Shown here: positions 56,291 to 64,000 of the stretch, in pieces
Layout of the letters: the number at the start of each line of letters is the position of its first letter
Numbering within the stretch: position 1 is the first letter of the stretch
Source: Branchiostoma belcheri
Lineage: Eukaryota; Chordata; Leptocardii; Amphioxiformes; Branchiostomatidae
Direction: 5' to 3'
Assembly (NCBI RefSeq): GCF_001625305.1
Contig: NW_017802403.1
Span: forward strand, 737,530 to 801,529
Length of the DNA stretch: 64,000 nt
Notes under the pieces: generated by a model
What the model was told of the DNA's origin: nothing
The model's input: only the letters and a program-made list of their open reading frames with translations
Databases searched by the model: none
Program-made: the position numbers and the translations under genes

Positions 56291-57115
56291 GTGACCTGGA
56301 GTAGGTGTTACGGACTAAGCCTGCCTGCTACTGCGGTCTCTAACGTTAGATCGCCCCGCTGACCGGTAAACAAAGACACGGTAACTTGACCCGCCGACAA
56401 CACACAGTATCCAGGGGCACCGGGTCACGCTAAGTACACCCCGTCTTTTGAGGGTCTGTATACCTCTTTTCGTGTGGCGTAAAGGAACGTTTATATTTCA
56501 CTCGAAGGCATCGGCTTTAATTCAATATTTAAATATGGTTAGAGTATATAACTTTTCTAGATAATTGCGGTAAATAATCATGGCTTTATCAGGATAGAAT
56601 TGTAGTAGTAATGCCTATATACTTTTGAACACTATAGTGTGACTGCGAATGCCATGGAATAAGGTCAGCGATTACAAAGGCTACGGTGTTGAAAATGGCT
56701 CGGCGCGGTTTCATAAATTAATATTTTGGGTCACAATGATAACACGGTGTACCCACTACACTTGTCGAAAAGAATAGGAGTTACACTTTTGCATTTTACA
56801 AATGCACAAAAATTTGCAACGTCGTGTATTTTAAGTTATGCACCTTGCTTCATGCAATTCATTAAAACGTCGCTAGAGCGAGTAATAAAGGTTTTGCGCC
56901 CCTAGCGCTTCTTGTGCAAAATGTCTTTTCGAAATTTACCCCAACAATTATATTGTAACGTGTAATCAAAGATCATTTATATAGTGAAGTAATATAAGCT
57001 CTTTGCTTTGGATTCCCGAAATCAAACCCTCTGGTAATTAGCAGCGTGGCTTGTTATCAAACGATATGAAATCATCTGGATATAATTTGTCAGTTTTTGT
57101 CAGTCTTCTATCCTT

Positions 57116-57228
57116 GCCGGCAAACTGTAAACTGGATGGCTAAACTCCCTCGGCGTGTTATCTCTCTATTTGACCAATTCCTACTATTTCCAGCCGCGCC
57201 CTCAAGCCTGGTAGAGGCTAGTATATAG
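57116..57228. mobile_element. Solo arm of GCCTCTAC foldback
   Basis: Matches one arm of 57665-57868: TGTAAACTGGATGGCTAAAC, CGGCGTGTTATCTCTCTATT and CCTGGTAGAGGC. The partner arm is missing. Confidence 0.8.
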
Positions 57229-57664
57229 TGCCAAGCCCCAAACTGCGTATGAATTAATCTTTGATTTTTGTTTAGGCATTGTGTTTGTCAGTGGGTATAT
57301 TGATTTTATCTCTTGCTACAAAAAAAACTAAAGATAGTGGGTTCTATATATTTTCTACATTTAGTGTTATTAGTTACAGTACCGTTTCTTATCCTTTGTG
57401 CTTTGTAATAAAGTCATTCCTTGACGCCATCTCTAGTTGTCTTTTGTACGTAAATTTTACCCGCCATACAACCAGAGTTCCTTTCTACAACATGTAGAAT
57501 ACTTGAAATTCCATTCTGAAAAAAAAGGATAAAAGCAAGATTAACCCTCGCCAGGTAATGGGTGTGTTTGCTATTGTATTACTTATCCCCACCATCTCTG
57601 AAGCCCCTGTCACTCACGCATAGTCTGATATCCTGAATATTGCCGACCCCCCACCCCCACCCTA

Positions 57665-57868
57665 GCCTCTACCAGGTTTGAGGGCGCGGCTGAAAATAGT
57701 AGAAATTGGCCAAATAGAGAGATAACACGCCGAAGGAGTTTAGCCATCCAGTTTACAGTTTGCCGTCCCCTCTACTGTAAACTGGATGGCTAAACTCCCT
57801 CGGCGTGTTATCTCTCTATTTGGCCAATTTCTACTGTTTCCAGCCGCGCCCTCAAACCTGGTAGAGGC
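57665..57868. mobile_element. Complete GCCTCTAC foldback (204 bp)
   Basis: Near-perfect inverted arms of about 95 bp from GCCTCTACCAGGTTTGAGGG to TTTACAGT, around a 14-bp centre, flanked by TA on both sides. Ends match those at 38591-39059. Confidence 0.93.
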
Positions 57869-58373
57869 TACCCCCACCCCACAACCATGGTTAGGAGTAA
57901 ATCTAGAGCAAGGTTGGCTGTGGTTGGATGGTGTTCGGCAAGGTCGGCTACTTTCGGCTGCGCACATTTCTTAATGTATGAAACCTTCCCGTTTGGAATG
58001 TCCGGAATTTGTGACTAGTTTTTTTTTTTTTCTTTTTTTTTTAAATCACTAACAGGACACACATTAACTTGTTCTTTTAATTCCTGATGAATCACATTTG
58101 TTCTTTAAATTCGGGACAAATCGGTCAGGCCACATTTGTCAGGCTAGTAGGACCTTGACTAAGATTGTGACGTCATAATAGTTTTAAGGACAGGGATTTA
58201 GGACAGCTTTTAAGGTAACAAGACTGTTGGAATGTACACAATATAACCATAACTATCACAAGAATGCTTCTAGTTGTACGACAAAAATACGGCAAAAATT
58301 CCTTCTTGGTATGTCCTAATTGTATGGATAATACTTATATACAATCTGTCTACTCTTTTTGAATGTGGATCAT

Positions 58374-58622
58374 GGGGTCCTGTGGCGTAGCGGCAAAGTG
58401 CGCTACTCGGAACTAAGAGCCCGGGGTTCGAGTCCTGACATGCCGCCGATCTTGTGCCCTTGGGAAAGGCACTTTACACGACTTTCCTCACTTAGCTCAG
58501 GTGTAAATGAGTATTGTCTTGTCATGTATTTGTCCTCTGTGTTGGTGGCGGCATTAATATAAGTTGAAAAAACTTAAGTGTGTCGTCAACACGTTTTGTG
58601 ATTACATGGTGGAATTTATTAA
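58374..58622 (+). mobile_element. SINE, GGCATTAA-tail subfamily, full length
   Basis: The clearest head in the window: TGGCGTAGCGGCAAAGTGCG, GGTTCGAGTCC, then CTTTACACGACTTTCCTC and a GTGATTACATGGTGGAATT end. Confidence 0.8.
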
Positions 58623-59273
58623 AAAAATGTGGATAGTGTCAGTTGGCGTTCGTATCTTATCTCTCTTCCTTTAAATATTGCGTAGAATACTTCAAATTCC
58701 GATCTTCACAAAGAATCCACGTGAGATCTCCACTTGTCCTTCAAAGGGCGTGTTTCTATTGTTAGATAATCGCCGCTATCGATCATTATCAGGTGACGCG
58801 CCGATCCTTGTAAGGCCACACAGCCTTAATTTTATGGATGCCATCCACACGCGCATTGATTTTTTGCCTGTTTTTACAACAACAAAAAAGAAAAAAAGAT
58901 CATGTCCCTTGAGGCTCTGGTCTGGCTCTAGGCTTGGGTAGTCCATGGTAGTTAGCCGGTGGTAACTCTAGAGGAAGGCACCCAGGCTAGAAAGCGTCAC
59001 GACCTAAGAACACTGCATACGTACAGTGCCGATTCATACTGTAAATTCCGCAAAAATCCAGCATGTGCCGGCTTGTCGTATACGTCGCTATGTACTGCCG
59101 TAAATACACGATACCTGAGCTTTGTATTCCTGTGGTTTAGAAGCATTTTTATTTTTGGCCGGAATGTTTCTTTTACTCGCCCGTGCACACTAGTTTGGGG
59201 GTCTTCAGAGGATGTCATCCAGAAAATTAAGTGGGTGTAGCCTAAGGCAACATTCGTTAAAACGTACTCCAGG

Positions 59274-59335
59274 GGGTCAAAGGTCACGATGACGTAGTTG
59301 GGAAGGGCGCTATCCCATGATGCCTTTCGCACAAT
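59274..59335. promoter_or_regulatory. Candidate promoter/enhancer site cluster
   Basis: GGGTCAAAGGTCA (nuclear-receptor DR1) at 59274, then ATGACGTAG (CRE-like), TCCCATGATGC (ZNF143/Staf-like) and ACAATGGCGG (YY1-like) within 60 bp, about 0.9 kb upstream of the aquaporin start. Motif matches only. Confidence 0.35.
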
Positions 59336-60183
59336 GGCGGAACACACCTAGGCGTCACCTCTCATGAGATAAATACATAGCATTGAATTATTTATGAAGA
59401 TATAAAAGCCATTCAATTGCTTTGTCTACTTTAAATATTTATAAGGCACAGGTCGTTGTCTGTCTAACAACAGTGGCGGAGGTTCTATATTATTATCGTT
59501 ATTTCTAGTGGGAATTTTGTTAAATGTTCCTATTGTGCGTATTTTAAGTACATACAGAGTTCCCCATAGGCACACCATTCCGTTCGAAAATATGTCCTGA
59601 CTGATATGCTCTATTAAAGACTTGCGATTTTTTTATGATACTATAATGGCCCTTAAGAAAATGTGTCCTTGTAATAGCCAGGCCCTACCCAAAACAGTGA
59701 ATTTTTAATGAGCTTTCAGATGACTGATATTCTTCTCAATTTCTTTCCAGTGCGCAGAGCAGTATGTAGCTTTTTGTACGCAATGTTTACATTTTATCAT
59801 ATGGTAGACATTTTAGATCCTACGCGTTAGGGGTTAAAATCTGACTATTATGTTATGGATAATCCTGATTTTTATTCATAAATTGTTGATTTGGGAATTT
59901 TAGCCAGAACTGAGGGTGAAAACTTGCAGAGATTATGAGTAAGGTTGATAATAGTGTTTATCTGTAGTTACTGGGAATACGTGCAGGCTTGCCGGATCAC
60001 CTGAGGGAACACCGACCGAACCGGTTCGACTGGGTCACACCTTACCGACAAACGCCCATTATTACAAGGCAACTCGGACGAGTACACCCCTGCAAGACAC
60101 CTCAGCTAGCTCTCTTCGTCACAAGAAGGCGATTTTGTCGGACTATTTTGTCACACGTTTGAGGTTTAATACTAGGAGCAAAC

Positions 60184-60575
60184 ATGGCTAGGTACGGGGG
60201 AAGAAACCTGTTGTACGAGAAGATGGATTTAGACTTTTGGCGGGCCATCTTTGCCGAGTTTTTGGGCACGATGTTGTACGTGTTTGTGGTGTGCGGGGCA
60301 CATGTCGTGGTGGCTCTGTACAACGGAGTAGCGCAGTACACCGCCACCCCGACCGTCTTCCCGCACGACCAAATCAGTCCTATCGTCATCGCCCTGGCGT
60401 CCGGGTTAGCCTACGCTACCATGGTCCAGATGTTCGGACTGAACAGCGGAGGCCACTTCAACCCAGCGGTGACTATCGGCATGGTGATCGGGCAGAAGAT
60501 CACCATTCTCCGGGCGTTCTTGTACCTGTGTGCGCAGGTGGTCGGCGGGATCGCAGGGGCAGCCATCATGTACGG
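60184..60575 (+). CDS. Aquaporin (MIP family), first coding exon
   Basis: Membrane water or small-solute channel. The exon encodes 130 residues plus two bases: a cytoplasmic start MARYGGRNLLYEKMDLDF, TM1 about 18-43 (AIFAEFLGTMLYVFVVCGAH), TM2 64-86, loop B with SGGHFNPAVTIG (Asn93-Pro94-Ala95) and TM3 105-130 (FLYLCAQVVGGIAGAAIMYG). It ends at a GTAAGT donor in phase 2, a length and position like exon 1 of vertebrate AQP1/AQP4-type genes. The second half, with TM4-6, the second NPA and the selectivity-filter Arg, is not in the window. Whether it passes only water cannot be judged. In-frame ATG at 60184 is the first Met and gives a normal short N-terminus. Confidence 0.95.
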
Positions 60576-63061
60576 GTAAGTCATGAAAAAAAACACGTAT
60601 TTTGTTTTTGAAAACTACAATGATTATCTACACCTAAACACTGCTGTCTTTGTTTTTAATTACATACAGTATCATACTGTATACGTTTGTTAGAAATTAC
60701 TATCTTCAAGCCTTAAGTTTTAGAAAAAGGGACAGATTGTTGGAGGGACCATTGTAAACAAAATGGCGGCCCTTATATTTTTATGTTGAATAGGAAGGGA
60801 TAGAAATATGTTGTCAACGTGGCAGCTTTAGCAAGGGACGTAGGATGGTTTATTGGTGCATTTTGGTTTATTTTTTTCACACATGATACTCTTATCACCA
60901 TGAATATCCAAGAAAGGAATGCCCAAGGTGGGTCTAGGGTGGGTGTCTGTTAACTCAACCACACCCAAAATTCCTTGCAGTTGCTATAATCACCTGTAAC
61001 AATGGCACAAAAAGACAAACCTTATGCCTTTTTTCCTTTGCATTAAATCAACTAAACGCTCCTAGAAAATTATACAAGATTCTTAGATATCTTACTTGAA
61101 CAAGAAAGTAAAATACTACTAGTTTATAATTGGTAAATGATCTAGGCTTAGCATATTACAAGAAAAGTACAAAAATTAAATAATTATTATAGTTGCAGCT
61201 TAGCAATTCAACAAGAACGTTACATTTTTAACATATTTCCGTTGAAAATAGTGCATTTTAGTCCGTTTTCTTCTACTCTAACTAATAAAGAATTTCAAAT
61301 GTGATTAAGCTGTAAGTATAATGACTCTGAAAGAACTCCCAAAAAGGAGAGACAAACACAATGTACCTTATCATTGGATTTAGGTGGTATACACTCAACA
61401 ATGCATGGTACATCCATGCTTAAGTGACTCAGGTAGTTGTTATGCTGTTCAAAAGAACTCAAACCTTTCATAGGTCACAATTATATGAATCACATACTCT
61501 CTTACTGTAGAAACTTTGAATAAAAAACATCTGTATGTAATTGAACAAATTATAACGATGGCAAAATTACAAACCTTCATTCTGCAAGCATGTTAATAAT
61601 AACTTAAAGAAATCCAGTTGAATGTATTAGATCAGCTGACATTAGCTTGACCTTTTTAATTCTCACACCAGCTATACCAGTACACATGGACGAATTTTTT
61701 TTCAAGATTATGTTTTAACGAAACTTGAATAACAAGCAAAGACGTTAATACTAGTACTGTATATACGTCAGAAATGAGTGTTTCCCTTAGCCTATTTTGT
61801 CATTATCAAGGCAAATTTAAAAGAGTGAATATTTGTGGTTTTACGGTATCCTTTGGAGAGATAACAAGACGCGACCTCACTATGGCCTAAGGCAAGGTAA
61901 ATAGCTGAGTAATTAGGTGTGACGCATTGAACACTGTACTGTGCTTCATGTCTGTCCATTTTGTCCAAAGCATATAGAACATGAATTTCATTTTGTCATG
62001 TACAAATATGATGTTATACGTAACAAGCTATTTACATTTCTCGAATCAAGTACAACAGATTTTAAAGAGTCTCGATGTTGGAGATAGATTTTAATATATC
62101 TTTACATGCAATGGTCCCCACAACGCAAGATAGGCAGATATATAAAGGAATGCTTTGTTATTAGAAAAAAATTCCGAAACTTGTGATTAGCTCACTCGAC
62201 TGTAACACTTTGTCAAAGACTTGTGCTGTCCCTTATTATTTGAATAATTATGACATAGATTTGTGATTTTATTTGATATTAGGTCTTATTCAACTCAAAG
62301 TAGTAAGTTGAATCAACCCTTTCCCACAACATACTAATATCTGAGAAAAATGCGATGCCGCTGACAGAAAACGATTAAATCTACATTTAGTTATGGATAC
62401 CATATAGAATATGATAAAAAAATATGCCTCACATGGGGGGGGGGCAACCACTGTATGTTGTTTTGTTGTTGTCTTGAGGAAAACGCCGGTGGCACCGGGA
62501 ACTGAACAAGGACTGTTTGAACGCACAAAATATACGTCGAAAATGTGAATTAATGACACAAATATGTTAAAAAGTGATAGTAACTGTTGATAACACAAAA
62601 AATTAGTATCATTAGAAGATTCAAATTTTAGGTTACAAAAAAATTAAAAAAACAAATTTAGGTAAAAAAAAATATGCATGTACCATGTGATTTGAAATTT
62701 CAATCGACCATGTCTATTTAATGTTCTTTTAAAAAGTTAGTATGTAATATAAAAACGATAGAAAAAAGACTTTTTTCTTGTCATGACCATTTCTTAACGA
62801 AGAAAGTTGAATCAACTTAAGTCAATTATAAATACGTGCCCTTTGAGTGTTAATGACAAAATATGACCCTTACGAGTGTATACGTACTTAAGAGTTGGAA
62901 ACAATTCAATTCAATCAATTCAATCAATACTTTATTATTGTACCAACATTGCAGACACACAGTATATAGAATTATAGTGTTGCCTGAATGGCATTGGTAT
63001 TACAATCAATACATTAAAAACGCATAACATTTCATTGCATTACATACATATATACATGAAT

Positions 63062-63200
63062 ATATGAAAGTTTATTGCAAATACTTTCCCGAGGGCTAAT
63101 TGCAGTTACAAACAACATAAGACAGAAAATACAGTGGCATGTGAGACTACATCTACGTCTAGCATTATACTATATTCTACAACATACATGGTATTAGTTT
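63062..63200 (-). repeat. Dispersed repeat (LINE 3'-type), copy 2
   Basis: On minus strand: TGTTGTAGAATATAGTATAA and TTTGTAACTGCAATTAGCCC ending GCAATAAACTTTC. Clearly homologous to 39225-39362. Confidence 0.8.
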
Positions 63201-63737
63201 TATATACATACTACTGATATAAACTGTACACACCAGGCAAAGCAAGTTCTGATTATACAGTCTGATTGTAGAGTCTTGTGGATTGATGTAGGAACGAGTT
63301 CTAAGGTCTTTTTGTTCTGGCTGGAGGGATGGAGATGACGTTTTTGTTTCTAAACATAGCTTTCAGTCACGTTTGTTCACATGGTAGAAATTTGTGATCG
63401 TACCACAACTGAGTTCCCTGTGGGTTGTCTATTAATATCAGAATTGTGAGATAATTGCACAAATATCTTGAAAAGTGGAAGTAACTTATCATCAGACAGA
63501 TATTGTAAATAAAACATTTAAATTTTTGGTACAAGAATAATGACATTTCAGTTAAGAAACAGATAAGTAAAATACGATAAACTTAATTTTTGGTTCGTTA
63601 TTAGCATACATCCCTGAAAAGAGTGTTATAGAGAGAACAAGTTTTTTAAATTTAGTAATAGAAATTCACAGGTGAAGGATTGTGAAGTATAGAAATTGGT
63701 GTAGTATGACTATACAAGTGAAATTCCATTTTCTCGT

Positions 63738-63920
63738 ATACAAAGTGTTTAAAGTTAAAACTTTTGGTCCAACACAAAAAAACACTCTCACCTAGAGCGT
63801 TCGACCAGTCACTTTGGTCTTCCTCAGTCAGTCTGACTGGCGAGAGAATTTTTTTTTGTTTTGGAACAAAGGTTTTAACTTTAAACATGTAACTACCAAC
63901 ACAGATGAATTTCATGAAAG
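63738..63920. mobile_element. Small foldback related to the same end family
   Basis: Ends share AGTTAAAACTTTTGGTCC and its inverse, plus ACCAACACAGATGAA on the right. Arms contain a CTGAGGAAGACC...GGTCGAAC hairpin. Confidence 0.6.
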
Positions 63921-64000
63921 TATTTGCTGTGTTTGCTGAAGAATGCAAACATCTAAGAAAATGATCCTTGTATTTCTTTAGATTGTCACCGTCCGCTAGT

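Larger units (their letters stand above)
56291..60183. other. Intergenic region between calpain and aquaporin
   Basis: The two genes diverge, so both promoters should lie here. Besides the listed foldbacks, SINE and site cluster, I see no exon. The 116-codon minus frame at 59347-58997 resembles nothing known. Confidence 0.5.
60576..64000 (+). other. First intron of aquaporin gene
   Basis: AT-rich, with a G run near 62437, LINE-type 3' scraps (62900-63200) and a foldback (63738-63920). No second aquaporin exon is recognisable before the right edge. Confidence 0.6.

Noticed and set aside
55946-56362. Plus-strand and alternative minus-strand frames over the Pro-rich calpain exon
   Set aside because: GC-rich composition keeps several frames open; only the MGCGAS frame continues in phase into calpain exons.
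58997-59347. 116-codon minus-strand frame starting near the YY1-like site
   Set aside because: No recognisable domain, no splice or poly(A) support, and codon usage looks like non-coding sequence; kept only as context for the promoter candidate.
60237-60611. Second plus-strand frame over the aquaporin exon
   Set aside because: Shadow of the real frame, which has clear membrane segments and an NPA box.

Overview
The window reads as a metazoan, most probably cephalochordate (amphioxus-like), nuclear genome segment. Coding exons are short (27-285 bp, apart from one 612-bp first exon), have GT-AG borders and sit in an AT-rich background crowded with small inverted-repeat elements, tRNA-derived SINEs and non-LTR fragments. 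The species cannot be fixed from sequence alone. Two 20-N runs (28863-28882 and 41481-41500) show that it is a scaffold.

Region 1 (638-32552, minus strand) is one large secreted or cell-surface gene. I rebuilt it exon by exon and the reading phase is consistent at every junction I assigned. It starts with a 25-residue signal peptide at 32552. Seventeen very small exons follow (25191 down to 15334), all phase 0 and all multiples of three, encoding a Thr-rich stalk of 9-21 residue modules. Then come NIDO, an IPT/TIG-like segment, an E-set/Ig-like segment, AMOP, VWD, two sushi domains, two Ca-binding EGF domains and the first part of a C-type lectin domain, which runs off the left edge. The NIDO-AMOP-VWD-sushi core is that of Drosophila Mesh, SUSD2 and the MUC4 C-terminus. 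The microexon stalk is the most unusual feature of the window: an alternating A/B pair of 39-bp exons has been duplicated with its introns about five times, and transposons then interrupted the copies.

Region 2 (34507-56290, minus strand) is a calpain-type cysteine protease. It has a 204-residue Pro-rich N-terminal extension beginning MGCGAS (lipidation signal), a protease core with the Cys/His/Asn triad in canonical spacing, a domain III/C2L region with an acidic loop, and a Pro-rich C-terminus with no penta-EF-hand. At least one exon between 43514 and 35736 was not found. An intron next to domain III holds a 42-bp minisatellite built from the end of the preceding coding exon and its splice donor.

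Region 3 (60184 to the right edge, plus strand) is the first coding exon of an aquaporin, with three membrane segments and the first NPA box; the rest lies beyond the window. The stretch between the calpain and aquaporin genes holds foldback elements, a SINE and a possible promoter cluster near 59274-59335.

Mobile and repetitive DNA fills most introns: piggyBac-type MITEs with TTAA targets, a hAT-type element, TA-flanked foldbacks, foldbacks with a hammerhead-like core in their arms, two SINE subfamilies sharing a tRNA head, LINE 3' fragments, several microsatellites and a 780-bp duplication across an assembly gap. Several elements lie within about 15 bp of splice sites.
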